Source of the DNA: Permianibacter sp046297695
GTDB taxonomy: Bacteria > Pseudomonadota > Gammaproteobacteria > Enterobacterales > Permianibacteraceae
Assembly (NCBI GenBank): GCA_046297695.1
Contig: JBKBHF010000002.1
Span: forward strand, 1-64,000
DNA length: 64,000 nt
Reading direction: 5' to 3'
Below are positions 53,191 through 62,747 of the stretch, one piece after another. Below the pieces are notes generated by a model. The model was not told the origin of the DNA, ran no database searches, and was given only the letters and a program-made list of their open reading frames with translations. Position 1 is the first letter of the stretch; the number at the start of each line of letters is the position of its first letter. The position numbers were made by a program, and so were the translations under genes.

Positions 53191-56007
53191 TCAGGGCCGG
53201 CTGTAGGTCAGCGTGTAGCTGCCAGTACCACTGTAATTGACGACACGGTAGCGGTAGTAACCAGCGGTGCCGTTGTAGCTGATGGTCTCGCTGCTGCTCG
53301 GGCTGTCGCTCTTGGCCACCTGAACCCAGCTGCTACCGTTCCAGCGATCAAAGTACAGGTCATAGTCGGTACCGCCGGCCCCGCTCAGGCAGGCGGCATG
53401 AACCCCGGCCGACGTGCTCTGGTACCAGCTGCCACCCGGCTGGATCTGGGTCTGACCATTGCTGCCGCTGAAGCTGCCGTTGAGGGTGGTACCGGGACAG
53501 CCGGCCCCCACTGTGACCGTCTTGCTGGTGCTGGCACTGCTGCCGAGGTTGTCGGTCACCGTCAGCATCACCGTGTAACTGCCGGCACTCGCGTAGCTCT
53601 TGCTCGGATTGGCCTGTGTGCTGCTGCTGCCGTCACCGAAATCCCAGCTGCGTGATGCAATGCTGCCGTCCGGATCGGTCGAGGTATCGACGAAGTTGGC
53701 GGTCAGGCCAACGACGCTGTGGTTGAAACTCGCCAGTGGCGCCTGATTGCCACCGCCGCCGCCGAGTTGCGCGCGCCAGGCGCCGCGACCATAGGTGCCG
53801 GCAACGAGCACATACGGATCGTTGTCGATTTCCAGATCGCTGACCACGATGCCGAGCGGCAGACCGGTCGAAAACGCCGTGAAACTGTCGCCGCCATCCG
53901 TGCTCTCGTATACCCCGATATCGGTACCGACGAAAATGCGGTTACTGTCGAATGGATCGATCGCCACGGCATTGGCTGGCACGTTCGGCAAACCCGCCCC
54001 GACCGCTGTCCAGTTGCCGCCACCGGTCAGCGAACGATACAAGCGGCTGGCACCGAAACCGGCGCGCGCGACAAACACCCGCTGCGGATTGCCGGCGTCG
54101 ATCGCGATGTCGGCAACACGGCCACCGGCGTAATTGCCACTGACATTGCTCCAGCTGACGCTGCCGGCACCGGCATCGGCGCTGTAGTAAATTGCGCCGC
54201 CTGAGGTGCCGACATAAGTCGGATATGCCGCGCCGCGTTGCAGCGGCGCAATCACCGACACTGCACTGCCGAGCGCACCGGAAATGCTGGTCCAGCTGAA
54301 AGAACTGGCCGATGTCGTACCGCGATAGACGCGATCCGAAGCCACAAACACTTGCGTACCGGCCGCAGCCAGCGGCGTCACCCACGGAAAATTGCCGGAC
54401 GAAAGACCGGTGCGCGGCAAACTGGCAAAGGTGCCCGGCGCGCCACCCGACAACGAGCGGTACAAATTCGGATAACCGCCGGATGGATAGCCCGCTTGCA
54501 ACACCGTATTGCTGTTCGACGGATCGACCACGTTCATGAAACCGTCGCCGTTGACGATAGTCAGGTTCCAGACATCGCCCGTCGTCCGCCGCGACGATGA
54601 ATTGTCCTGGGCACCACCGAAGATCGTGTCGCTGTTACTCGGGTGCACGGCGATATCGTAAAACTGGGTGACGTTCAGATTGGCATTCAGGTTGACGTAA
54701 TTGCTGCCACCGTCATCGGTGCGCCAGATCCCGCCGTCACTGCCGACCCAGAACCGGTTGCCGTTGCTGCGCGAATAGACCAGCACATGGGTGTCCTGAT
54801 GCACTTTCTGGCCGCTGCCCCAACTCGTGGTCAGATAACTCAGATTGCTGCCGCCATTGGTTGAACGCGCATAGCGAATGCTGCCGACCAGAATCGTATC
54901 CGGCTGGGTGGGATGCACCGCCAACGCAAGGTTATAGGTGCACTGGCCTTCGCAGGCGTTGCTGTTGCGCAGTTGCCAGCTGGCGCCGCCGTCAGCGGTG
55001 CGATACAGATTGGCGCCATTGAGCGCGTACAGAATGTTCGGATTGCTTGGTGCCATCGCCAACCGCAGGCGCGTGCCGCTGGCATTCAAACCGCTGCTGA
55101 CACTGTTCCAGTTGGCGCCACCATCGAGCGAGCGGTAGACACCGCTGCCGGCCACCGCTGCGTACACCGTGCTGCTGCCCGGCACAAAGAACATGTCTTC
55201 GACCCGGCCATTCAACACCAGTGACCAGCTGCCGCCGCGGTCGATACTGCGATACAGGCCGGCATTCTGCAGATTGCCGGTACTGCTGCAGCTGCCAAAA
55301 CCGCCGACCAGCACCACCTGATTGTTGTTCGGCTGCACCGCGACGCTGTTGATGATCGACAACGGCATCGCGCTGCTGCCACTGCCGTTGCGCATTTGCC
55401 AACTGTTGCCGCCATCGGTGCTCAGGAACACGCCCTGACCAAAATAACCGGCACAGCCACCGCCATTGCGATCACCGGTGCCGACCCAGACGTGATTCGG
55501 ATTACTGCTTTCCAGATGGATGGCACCGATCGGCAAGGTACCAACCTGATCAAACACCGGCGTCCACGAGGCGCCGCCATTGATCGTTTTCCAGACACCA
55601 CCGGCAGCGGCACCGAAATAGAGAATGCTTTCATCGCTCGGGTGCGGCACGATGGCATTGCTGCGACCCGACACCCGGCCCATGGTCCAGTTGCCCATCA
55701 GCATTGACGACGGGCCCATTTCCTCCCAGGTTTCACCGGCCAGCATCTGGCTGAACTGCAAGCGCTCAACCTGCAGCCGCAGGGCCTGAACAGCGTTCTG
55801 CCGCAGCTGCCCGGCATCCGTCTGCTGCTGCAAGCCACGGGTTTCGGCAAACCAGCGTTGCCGCTGCAGGATCTGCCAGCTTTCTTCGCGCGGCTTGCGC
55901 GCGGCCGCCAATTCCGTTGCCGCGGTATCGACCTGGGCCGCCTGCGCCGTGAACGTCACCGCCGCTACCAAAAACGCACTACACCAAATCGGAAGTTTCT
56001 TTCGCAT
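53191..56007 (-). CDS. Large secreted BNR/sortilin-repeat protein with PKD domain
   Basis: Encodes 938 residues from ATG 56007 (AGGAGG upstream) with a signal peptide (LVAAVTFTAQAAQ). After about 90 helical residues there are many six-bladed-propeller type Asp-box repeats (STDGGNSWQ, SLDGGANWN, TADGGASWQ, STDGGDSFT). A PKD domain (FVDTSTDPDGSIASRSWDFGDGS) spans about 740-830, and the end resembles a pre-peptidase C-terminal (PPC) domain (YDLYFDRWNGSSWVQV). No protease catalytic site is visible. It is probably secreted, perhaps by type II secretion; binding target unknown. Confidence 0.82.
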   Translation of the reverse strand: MRKKLPIWCSAFLVAAVTFTAQAAQVDTAATELAAARKPREESWQILQRQRWFAETRGLQQQTDAGQLRQNAVQALRLQVERLQFSQMLAGETWEEMGPSSMLMGNWTMGRVSGRSNAIVPHPSDESILYFGAAAGGVWKTINGGASWTPVFDQVGTLPIGAIHLESSNPNHVWVGTGDRNGGGCAGYFGQGVFLSTDGGNSWQMRNGSGSSAMPLSIINSVAVQPNNNQVVLVGGFGSCSSTGNLQNAGLYRSIDRGGSWSLVLNGRVEDMFFVPGSSTVYAAVAGSGVYRSLDGGANWNSVSSGLNASGTRLRLAMAPSNPNILYALNGANLYRTADGGASWQLRNSNACEGQCTYNLALAVHPTQPDTILVGSIRYARSTNGGSNLSYLTTSWGSGQKVHQDTHVLVYSRSNGNRFWVGSDGGIWRTDDGGSNYVNLNANLNVTQFYDIAVHPSNSDTIFGGAQDNSSSRRTTGDVWNLTIVNGDGFMNVVDPSNSNTVLQAGYPSGGYPNLYRSLSGGAPGTFASLPRTGLSSGNFPWVTPLAAAGTQVFVASDRVYRGTTSASSFSWTSISGALGSAVSVIAPLQRGAAYPTYVGTSGGAIYYSADAGAGSVSWSNVSGNYAGGRVADIAIDAGNPQRVFVARAGFGASRLYRSLTGGGNWTAVGAGLPNVPANAVAIDPFDSNRIFVGTDIGVYESTDGGDSFTAFSTGLPLGIVVSDLEIDNDPYVLVAGTYGRGAWRAQLGGGGGNQAPLASFNHSVVGLTANFVDTSTDPDGSIASRSWDFGDGSSSTQANPSKSYASAGSYTVMLTVTDNLGSSASTSKTVTVGAGCPGTTLNGSFSGSNGQTQIQPGGSWYQSTSAGVHAACLSGAGGTDYDLYFDRWNGSSWVQVAKSDSPSSSETISYNGTAGYYRYRVVNYSGTGSYTLTYSRP

Positions 56008-56357
56008 GAGCTCCTCCTGACCATTGCAAAAACGGCGACCGCACACTGCCGGAGAAAAGCATTGCCGACTGCGGCGGGCAGGAACCCGCACCAGCGTGAT
56101 TGTTGGAAAAATTCGGAGTGATGCCAGAACAGCGGAACGACAGGGAGATCACCCGAGCCGCTGCGGCCGGTGCGAACACCAGCACGCACAGATTTACCGT
56201 GTTGCAACGGCTTTGGCAAAGGACAGATGCGAGAATTTTGTAGTGATTCGCAACAGTGAGCTGAAACCGTCTACAGAGCGAAACAGTCAGACAACTGCCG
56301 ACACCTGACCGGCAGTTAGTTGCATTGGCGAATGCTGGTCTGTCCAATGCAGGAACG

Positions 56358-56404
56358 AAAAAACCGCCTGGTCACATCTGTTTTCGGTGTCAGTCAGACG
56401 GTTT
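56358..56404 (-). terminator. Terminator after the FabH2 gene
   Basis: On minus, AAACCGTCTG pairs with CAGGCGGTTT (one G-T pair) around a 20-odd-base loop and is followed by a T run. A second stem, AACTGCCG/CGGCAGTT, lies at 56293-56317 without a T run. Apart from these and the leader of the BNR gene I see no feature in 56008-56475. Confidence 0.6.
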
Positions 56405-56475
56405 CCTGCAGGGGCATTTTCAAGGCGGGCTGAATCAGTGCAAACGGCGTCTGCACCCACACAACATGCCGCTCA

Positions 56476-57597
56476 TCAACCGGCGCGCAGCAACACGCTG
56501 CCTGCCGAATAGCCGGCGCCAAACGAGCTGATGAGGCCGAGCTCGCCTTTGCCAAAACCATCGCGATGAAAATGGAACGCGACAATCGATCCGGCCGAGC
56601 TGGTGTTGGCGTAACGATCCAGCACCACCGGCGCTTCGATCAGATCCGGATCGCGTCCCAGCACTTTACGGGCGATCAATTGGTTCATGTTGATGTTGGC
56701 CTGATGCAACCACAGCCGCTTCAATTGCTCCGGTTGGTAGCCCTGCTCGCTGACATGGTTGACGATGAGATCGGCCACCATCGGACAGACTTCCTTGAAC
56801 ACTTTGCGACCTTCCTGCATGAACAGTTTGTCGCGGGCATCGCGGGTTTCCGGATGGGTACGATTCAGGAAGCCAAAATTGTTGCGGATATTGTTCGAGA
56901 ACTGGGTAATGAGCTTGCAGCTGATGATCTCGAACGGTTGCTTGGCCTTGCTGTCTTCGGCACGCTCGATCACCACCGCCGACGCGACATCACCGAAAAT
57001 GAAATGGCAATCGCGATCGCGGAAATCGAGATGACCGGAGCAAACTTCCGGGTTCACCATCAACACCCGCTCGGCGGTGCCGCTTTGCAGCGCATCGTAT
57101 GCGGTCTTGAGTCCGAACGTGGCCGACGAGCAGGCCACGTTCATGTCGAAGGCGTAGCCCTTGGTGCCGAGAAAATGCTGGATCTCGACCGACAGCGCCG
57201 GATACGGCCGCGGGAAGTTTGACGCCGCTGCGATGACAAAATCGATTTCCCCCGGCTCGCGACCGGCCTGCCGCAACGCCTCGTTGGCAGCGTTGATGGC
57301 CATTTCGCACAGCAGCGACGGTTCATCATTGCTGCGCTCGGGTAGCCGCGGCGCCATGATGCGCGGGTCGAGCACGCCAGCCTTGTCAACCACGTAGCGC
57401 GACTGGATACCGGAAGCCTTGACGATGAATTCGGCGCTGGATTCGGCCAGCGGCGCCACGATGCCGGCGGCGATATCGGCGGCATGATCGGCATTCCATT
57501 GCTGAACATAGGCGTTGAAGGAAGCCACCAGCTCGTCGTTGCTGATGGAATGCGGCGGCGTGTAGACGCCGGTGCCACTGATGACAATGGAGCTCAC
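56476..57597 (-). CDS. FabH2-type 3-oxoacyl-ACP synthase III
   Basis: Encodes 373 residues from GTG 57597, about 40 longer than FabH. ISGTGVYTPPHSISNDELV, APRLPERSNDEPS, the catalytic NVACSSATFGL, LHQANINMN and YANTSSAGSIVA match the Pseudomonas protein PA3286 (FabH2), known to condense octanoyl-CoA with malonyl-ACP and so return beta-oxidation products to lipid synthesis. The role here is by homology. It stands alone with its own terminator. Confidence 0.88.
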   Translation of the reverse strand: MSSIVISGTGVYTPPHSISNDELVASFNAYVQQWNADHAADIAAGIVAPLAESSAEFIVKASGIQSRYVVDKAGVLDPRIMAPRLPERSNDEPSLLCEMAINAANEALRQAGREPGEIDFVIAAASNFPRPYPALSVEIQHFLGTKGYAFDMNVACSSATFGLKTAYDALQSGTAERVLMVNPEVCSGHLDFRDRDCHFIFGDVASAVVIERAEDSKAKQPFEIISCKLITQFSNNIRNNFGFLNRTHPETRDARDKLFMQEGRKVFKEVCPMVADLIVNHVSEQGYQPEQLKRLWLHQANINMNQLIARKVLGRDPDLIEAPVVLDRYANTSSAGSIVAFHFHRDGFGKGELGLISSFGAGYSAGSVLLRAG

Positions 57598-57685
57598 GAA
57601 ATCCCGTCCCAAACTGGAAAGACTGCTATAGGGTAGCCCGGCGCGTACGGCCGGCATAGGCTTGACAGATCCGTCTGGTCCGATC

Positions 57686-58081
57686 TCAGAAGCGCTTGCT
57701 GACCGAAATCATCACCAGCTGGCGGCGGATTTCCCGGTCGCGGATACGGTCCAGTGAAAAGAAATCCATGCCGCGGTCACCGTTGCTCTCGAACAGTTCC
57801 CAGCCACGCAGGGTGACCCGAAAGGTCAGGGGTTCTTCCGGCGACAAGCCGATCAGGCCGGCCGGTTCGGCCAGGAAATGCGAGGAATAGCTGAGGGAAA
57901 GGCCGGCGACCCGACTGCCCTGCCAATCCAGCGACAGACCCACCCGCTCGCTGAGCTGCAGGTCATGCTGATGGTAGGCGCCGGACATCCAGTCACTGCC
58001 CCAGAGACCGTCGTCGAACGGCTGCTCCGCCATCACCGGTAACGACGACAACAGGCAGAAAAAAAGGAACAAGCGACGCAT
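57686..58081 (-). CDS. Exported beta-rich protein of unknown function
   Basis: Encodes 131 residues with a signal peptide (LFLFFCLLSSLPVMA). The mature part alternates polar and hydrophobic residues (VGLSLDWQGSRVAGLSLSYS) and ends in SVSKRF, with a terminal Phe as in outer-membrane beta-barrel signals, but it is too short for a complete barrel. No family recognised. It is divergent from the TetR gene across 284 bases. Confidence 0.65.
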   Translation of the reverse strand: MRRLFLFFCLLSSLPVMAEQPFDDGLWGSDWMSGAYHQHDLQLSERVGLSLDWQGSRVAGLSLSYSSHFLAEPAGLIGLSPEEPLTFRVTLRGWELFESNGDRGMDFFSLDRIRDREIRRQLVMISVSKRF

Positions 58082-58365
58082 GACTGACCTCTTCTCGCCG
58101 AGCCCATCCTGCCTGGCCGCCGAACATCAAGAGTCCATCTGTGAGTCAGTATAGGTGAGCCCGCTTTCGTTGCCGTGATAGCCGCCGCAGAATTTGCGCC
58201 ACCCATCGGAAATGGCAGGCGACAAAACCGCTGCTCTCAAACTAAACTTCACAACGGATACGGTTCTCATAGCAAAACGTATAAGACGAACGGTCACATC
58301 GCCTCGGCGATCACAACCGTCAACGCGGACAACCCGACTTCGCACAACGCAGCAGCCTACTCGCC

Positions 58366-59025
58366 ATGACCCAGAGCAACGAACCCGCACGCGCCCGCCT
58401 GCCAAAGCGCATCGACGGCAAGGCCCGACGCGAACAGATCCTCGCCGCCACCTTGCGCGTGATCGCCCGCGAAGGCGTGCGCGCCGTACGCCACCGCGCG
58501 GTCGCCAAGGAAGCCGGCGTGCCGTTGTCAGCGACCACCTATTATTTTCGCGACATTCACGAACTGATTGCCGAAGCCTTTCACTCGTTTGCCGAACAGG
58601 GTCGCGCCGAAACCGGCCACATGACCCAGGCGATGGAAGCGGCACTGGCCCGGCTGGCCGATGGCAGTCAGGCGAGCGGCTCGAAAGAAAGTCTGGTCGC
58701 GACCGTCACCGCCATTTTGCTCAGCCACATCGACAATCAGGTGAAAGCCGAAGAGCATCGGTTGATTGAGAATGCCTTCCGCCATGAAGCGCTGCGCGAT
58801 CCGCCGCTGGCGGAAGCGCTGCAGAAAAATAATCAGATCACGTTGAAAGCCGCCGAACAACTGCTGGCCGCTGCCGGCAGCGATGATCCGGAAACCGACG
58901 CCGAGCTGTTGTTCGCCATCGTACTGCACCTGGAATACAGCCGTTTGCTCGCCCATGACAGCCTGGAACAGCGCCAGAAAACGGCCCGCATGGTCCGGCG
59001 CCTGTTCGAGAAATTTCTGGCCTGA
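58366..59025 (+). CDS. TetR-family transcriptional regulator
   Basis: Encodes 219 residues. N-terminal helix-turn-helix: REQILAATLRVIAREGVRAV then HRAVAKEAGVPLSATTYYF. The C-terminal ligand domain is not specific. The region before it (58230-58300) contains ATACG/CGTAT half-sites around 58258-58285 that could be its operator. It probably controls itself and perhaps the divergent exported protein. A long hairpin terminator follows immediately. Confidence 0.88.
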   Translation: MTQSNEPARARLPKRIDGKARREQILAATLRVIAREGVRAVRHRAVAKEAGVPLSATTYYFRDIHELIAEAFHSFAEQGRAETGHMTQAMEAALARLADGSQASGSKESLVATVTAILLSHIDNQVKAEEHRLIENAFRHEALRDPPLAEALQKNNQITLKAAEQLLAAAGSDDPETDAELLFAIVLHLEYSRLLAHDSLEQRQKTARMVRRLFEKFLA

Positions 59026-59037
59026 CGCGCCGCGCCA

Positions 59038-59077
59038 GCAAACAGAAATCCCCGCCACGGCGGGGATTTCTGTTTGC
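59038..59077. terminator. Long perfect hairpin terminator
   Basis: Perfect 19-base arms starting GCAAACAGAAATCCCCGCC with a 2-base loop. The CCCCGCC stem flanked by AAAT and ATTT serves both the TetR gene on plus and the beta-helix operon on minus. It also lies 12 bases after the TetR stop. Confidence 0.85.
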
Positions 59078-59115
59078 ACGACGCACGAGAAACGGGTTGC
59101 AGGTATCGCGGGCGG

Positions 59116-60621
59116 TTACTCGTCGATGGCGAGCATGAACTTCGCCACTTCCAGGCGCAGCGCCGGATCCAGATAATTCTGCGGTGGCATCGCCGGAAAA
59201 TCCGGCCGCTTCTTGACCGGGTTGGCAATGTAATCGGCCAGTGCTTGGGCATCGCCATCGTAAAGCGCCTGGATGGTCAAGGTCGGCGGGCCTATCATGC
59301 GGGCGTTGTAGGCATGACAACCGGCGCAGATCGCGTAGTACGCGAGCTTGCCCTTGTTCTCGATATTGGTGTCACGCGCCGGTGCCGGCTCAGTCAGCAG
59401 ATAGCTGCCGACGTCCGCCGTGCTGGTGCGGCTGCACACGCCGTAATCACCGAGGCCGAGCGTGCGGTAACGGCTGATGTCGAGCACGCAGCTGTCTTTG
59501 CCGCCACCGACCGCGACAATATCGGGCGCTTCGGTGGTCAGGTTCAGCGCCATCAACGCTTTGATATCGGTGATGGGCTCCGTGCCATTGCCGGTCATCA
59601 GGTTGTTGAGGATCTGCACCCGATCCGGGTTCGGGTCCGATTCCGGATCGGCGGTGACATTGGCAAACGAGGCGTGATCGGTGATGACAATACCGACGTT
59701 CTTGTTGTCGCGGATGATGTTGTTCTCAATCACGACATCGTCCGCCGCCATCACAACCATGCCGGTTCCCGGTGGCAGACCGGCGACAATCGAACCCGGC
59801 GCGCCGAAGTTCGGATGGTTGTTGCTGTAGACAAAGTTGTCGCGAATGATCACGTCAAAGGCCGTCTTGATCGGCAAGCCCGGGGTGATGAACACCAGAA
59901 TGCCGCCGGTATTGTTGTAGGCGACATTGTTCTCGACCACGACATGCCGGCTGTTCTCGATCTCGATGCCGGCGACGTTTTCGAACACCTCGTTGTGGGC
60001 GACGTGAATGTTGTCGCACATGCCAACGTAGATCGCCGCATCCTCGATGCCGCTCAATACGTTGTACTCAATCAGACCATTCTGGCCGAACTGCGGGAAA
60101 ATCCCGTATACGCCGGTATCGACAATCCAGTTGTGCCGGATCACGAAGTTGTTGCCGGCCTGGCCCATGATGGCGTTGCCTTTGTACTTGGTGATCTTGA
60201 AGTTCTCGATCCGGATGCCGTTGCCGCTGTACAGAATGGCGTCGTTGCGAAAGCCTTCGCCATCGAGCGTCGGCCAGCGACCACCGCTGATCACTCCCAC
60301 CAGCGCGATGTCATCCTTGTCGACATACACCACCTCCTTGTAGGTGCCGGGTAACACGCGAATGGTGTCGCCCGGTTGCGCCACTGTCACCGCGGCCTGA
60401 ATGCTGTCGCCGTCCTTGACCGTATGCACCTGGCCACCGGCTCGCTGCTGGCGCAGCGCGTTGTCGGCAATGGCATCTTTGCCGCGACCGGCACTGAGCA
60501 TGTCGCTGGCGGAGCCGACCGCCTCACTGCCGCGCGCCGTTTCGCTGCCGCTGCGCCCTTGCCAGTACCCCAGCGCCAGCGCCAGCACGATCGCCATGCC
60601 GATGGTGAGTATTTTTTTCAT
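59116..60621 (-). CDS. Right-handed beta-helix protein fused to cytochrome c
   Basis: Encodes 501 residues. N-terminal signal anchor (ILTIGMAIVLALALGYW). Residues about 65-400 are parallel beta-helix repeats of the NosD/carbohydrate-epimerase type: GDSIQAAVTVAQPGDTIRVLPGTY opening, then rungs such as HVVVENNVAYNNTGGILV and DVVIENNIIRDNKNVGIVI. Residues about 420-501 form a class I cytochrome c: heme motif CAGCH at 432-436 and probable axial Met in PAMPPQ near 478. The fusion is unusual. Its ATG overlaps the peroxidase stop (ATGA). Substrate unknown. Confidence 0.85.
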   Translation of the reverse strand: MKKILTIGMAIVLALALGYWQGRSGSETARGSEAVGSASDMLSAGRGKDAIADNALRQQRAGGQVHTVKDGDSIQAAVTVAQPGDTIRVLPGTYKEVVYVDKDDIALVGVISGGRWPTLDGEGFRNDAILYSGNGIRIENFKITKYKGNAIMGQAGNNFVIRHNWIVDTGVYGIFPQFGQNGLIEYNVLSGIEDAAIYVGMCDNIHVAHNEVFENVAGIEIENSRHVVVENNVAYNNTGGILVFITPGLPIKTAFDVIIRDNFVYSNNHPNFGAPGSIVAGLPPGTGMVVMAADDVVIENNIIRDNKNVGIVITDHASFANVTADPESDPNPDRVQILNNLMTGNGTEPITDIKALMALNLTTEAPDIVAVGGGKDSCVLDISRYRTLGLGDYGVCSRTSTADVGSYLLTEPAPARDTNIENKGKLAYYAICAGCHAYNARMIGPPTLTIQALYDGDAQALADYIANPVKKRPDFPAMPPQNYLDPALRLEVAKFMLAIDE

Positions 60622-61868
60622 CGTTGTTCTCCGTTTTGCGCCACGGCAACCGGCGCAGGGTATTTCGGCGCGAGTTTCTCCGGCGCGAGTTTCTCCGGCG
60701 CGAGTTGCTCCGGGGTGAGATAGACCGGCGCGAGACCGGACGGCAACGCCGGCGGCACCGCCGGCAAAAACTGTTCATCGGTGAGGGCACCGAGAAACGC
60801 GACGATCTGATCCAATTCCGCATCGGTCAGTTTCGGTTCCCAGATATGCCAGTGCAGTGTCAGATTCTGTTCCGGCGGCACCGCATGGCCACGCCCCTTG
60901 CTGTAGAACGCGGCCGCCTCCTTCAGACTGGCAAACCGGCCGGAATGCATGTACGGCGCGGTACGCGTGATGTTGCGCAGGCTCGGCACCTTGAAACCGC
61001 CGCGCTGGCTGTCGATACCGGTGATCGCACCGGCACCGGCATCGAACGGCATACCGGCCGGTTCCGGCGTGCCGATCACGGCAATCTGCTGGTTGCTGAA
61101 CAGCGGCGGCGTGTGGCACTCGGCGCAGCGGGCCACGAACGAGCGGAACACATTCATGCCGGCAATTTCCTCGGCGTTCAGTGCCTGATGAAAACCGTGG
61201 GCATACTGGTCGTAGCGACTGTTGAGCGAGATCAGCGTGCTTTCGAACGCCGCCAGCGCCTGATAGATCTGGCTCAGACTGATGCCCTCCGGCGCCTCCG
61301 GAAATGCCTGGCGGAACAGCTGCCGATACTCGCGGCTGCCATTCAGCCGTTGCAACAACTGCTCGCGGCTGTTGCCCATTTCGTCCGGCGAATACAGCGG
61401 CCCCTGCGCCTGCTCTTCCAGCGAGTGGCCGCGGCCATCCCAGAAAAATCGCTGCAGGAACGCCACGTTCCACAGGCTCGGCGCCGATCGCGACAAGACT
61501 CTGCCGCCGATGCCAACACTGCGACCGCGGCCATCGCTGAAGCCCTTGTCCGGTCGATGGCAACTGGCGCAGGCAATCGAACCGTCAGCCGACAACAAGG
61601 GATCAAAAAAGAGATAACGGCCCAGATCGATTTGCTGTGGCGAGAAGCCGTCACGCGCCGCCGGCAACGCGGTCTTCAGTCCGCCGACCCCTTTGTCGCG
61701 CAGCGACTGGTATTGCTGATACAGCGTGCGCAGCTGGCAACGGTTGTCATCGCTGCGCTCGAAACTCGGCGGGCAGTTGCTTGCCAGCTGCCAACGGGTT
61801 TGCGCGCGCACCTCGTCGTTCGCCAGCAGTGCCAGCGCGGCAATCGCCAGCCCAAGCAACCGCTTCAT
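60618..61868 (-). CDS. Diheme cytochrome c peroxidase/MauG-family protein
   Basis: Encodes 416 residues with a signal peptide. Two heme motifs, CASCH at 100-104 and CAECH at 248-252, and the C-terminal PYMHSGRFASLKEA segment identify the CcpA/MauG family. The axial Met of the low-spin heme region is in MHSG, as in classic peroxidases. Residues about 370-416 form an extra tail made of LAPEK-type repeats. It may reduce peroxide or oxidise a partner protein. It overlaps both neighbours by ATGA. Confidence 0.9.
   Translation of the reverse strand: MKRLLGLAIAALALLANDEVRAQTRWQLASNCPPSFERSDDNRCQLRTLYQQYQSLRDKGVGGLKTALPAARDGFSPQQIDLGRYLFFDPLLSADGSIACASCHRPDKGFSDGRGRSVGIGGRVLSRSAPSLWNVAFLQRFFWDGRGHSLEEQAQGPLYSPDEMGNSREQLLQRLNGSREYRQLFRQAFPEAPEGISLSQIYQALAAFESTLISLNSRYDQYAHGFHQALNAEEIAGMNVFRSFVARCAECHTPPLFSNQQIAVIGTPEPAGMPFDAGAGAITGIDSQRGGFKVPSLRNITRTAPYMHSGRFASLKEAAAFYSKGRGHAVPPEQNLTLHWHIWEPKLTDAELDQIVAFLGALTDEQFLPAVPPALPSGLAPVYLTPEQLAPEKLAPEKLAPKYPAPVAVAQNGEQR
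60667..60726. repeat. 15-bp tandem repeat in the peroxidase tail
   Basis: Units of GGCGCGAGTTTCTCC repeat at 60667, 60682 and 60697, with a diverged fourth at 60712 and a partial one after it. On minus they encode EKLAP steps in the C-terminal tail. The unit length is the same as in the intergenic array at 24193, but the sequences are unrelated. Confidence 0.9.
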
Positions 61869-62542
61869 GGTGTCGGCGCCAGTTGGCCGATGTAGGCCGA
61901 GACATCGTGGATCCGTTTTTCGTCTGGCAGCGCCTTGGTGATCTTGACCATTTGCAGACCGAATTTGTCGGCCGGATGACCACCGCGCACCTTGTCGCGA
62001 AAATGCAGGAACTGTCGGGTCAAATAATCCGGATGCTGGCCGCTCAGCTTCGGCGCATTGAGCGCGGCAATGCCCTCGGCTTTGCCGCCGTGGCAGGCCG
62101 AGCAGATGCCGTTGTAGTAATTGCGACCCGCCGTGAGATCAGCGCCGGCCATCTTGACGGGCGCCGGTTTTGGTACCGGCATTTTCCCGATCGCCTCGAC
62201 CAGTTCCCGCAGCGCGTTATCGTCGAGCGAGCGCACCGAGGCCCGCATCACGGCACCGATAAGATCATCCGGATGCGCGCCGCGGACCCCGTCACGAAAA
62301 TGTTGCAGCTGGCGCAACAGGTATGGCGCATCGAGCCCCGCCAGCGCCGGGGCATTGGCACCGACATTGCCCTCGCCTTGCTTGCCATGACAGCTGCTGC
62401 ACGTGCTGTACAGGCGCATACCGGAACTGTCGGCGCCGACCGGCCCTGCCAGTGCCAGTAGCAGCAACAAGCCCAGCCAGCCACTGGATGCCGGCAGCCC
62501 GCCGCGACGCTCCCCCCCGCCCCGTGCCGCTCCGTATTGCAT
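61865..62542 (-). CDS. Diheme cytochrome c, c4 type
   Basis: Encodes 225 residues. Signal peptide around LLLLLALAGPVGA. Two cytochrome c domains with CSSCH at 48-52 and CSACH at 147-151, each followed by the c4 pattern LxGxxxxYLxRQLxHFRDxVR and a probable axial Met (AVMRASV; LQMVKI). It is a periplasmic electron carrier and the first gene of the operon. An upstream-shifted start is possible; the N-terminal MQYGAARGGG looks unusual. Confidence 0.88.
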   Translation of the reverse strand: MQYGAARGGGERRGGLPASSGWLGLLLLLALAGPVGADSSGMRLYSTCSSCHGKQGEGNVGANAPALAGLDAPYLLRQLQHFRDGVRGAHPDDLIGAVMRASVRSLDDNALRELVEAIGKMPVPKPAPVKMAGADLTAGRNYYNGICSACHGGKAEGIAALNAPKLSGQHPDYLTRQFLHFRDKVRGGHPADKFGLQMVKITKALPDEKRIHDVSAYIGQLAPTP

Positions 62543-62665
62543 CTTTCCGCCTCAATTATTTAGCTCTTTAGTGCGAGATAGTAATGAGCCGAATAAGCCC
62601 CTGCAAGCATTACGGCTTCTTGCTGCGCTGCAATAAAAATTCCCGACACGACAATCACTTGGCTT

Positions 62666-62679
62666 TTGCATGTGATCAA
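62666..62679. promoter_or_regulatory. Weak FNR/Anr-like site in the cytochrome-TonB intergenic region
   Basis: TTGCATGTGATCAA has one perfect half of the FNR consensus (ATCAA) and a left half differing at two of five positions (TTGCA for TTGAT), with the right 4-base spacing. Overlapping TGTGATC is also a Crp half-site. It lies between the divergent cytochrome operon and the TonB receptor. Confidence 0.35.
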
Positions 62680-62747
62680 ATGTGCAAGAAATGGTCTGAC
62701 CTCAGACATTCCGATTGCGAAAGCGCAAACACATGCGGTATCAAATC

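Noticed and set aside
59074..60354. Plus-strand open frame of 426 codons over the beta-helix gene
   Set aside because: Complement of the beta-helix repeats; val/asp-rich shadow of the true frame.
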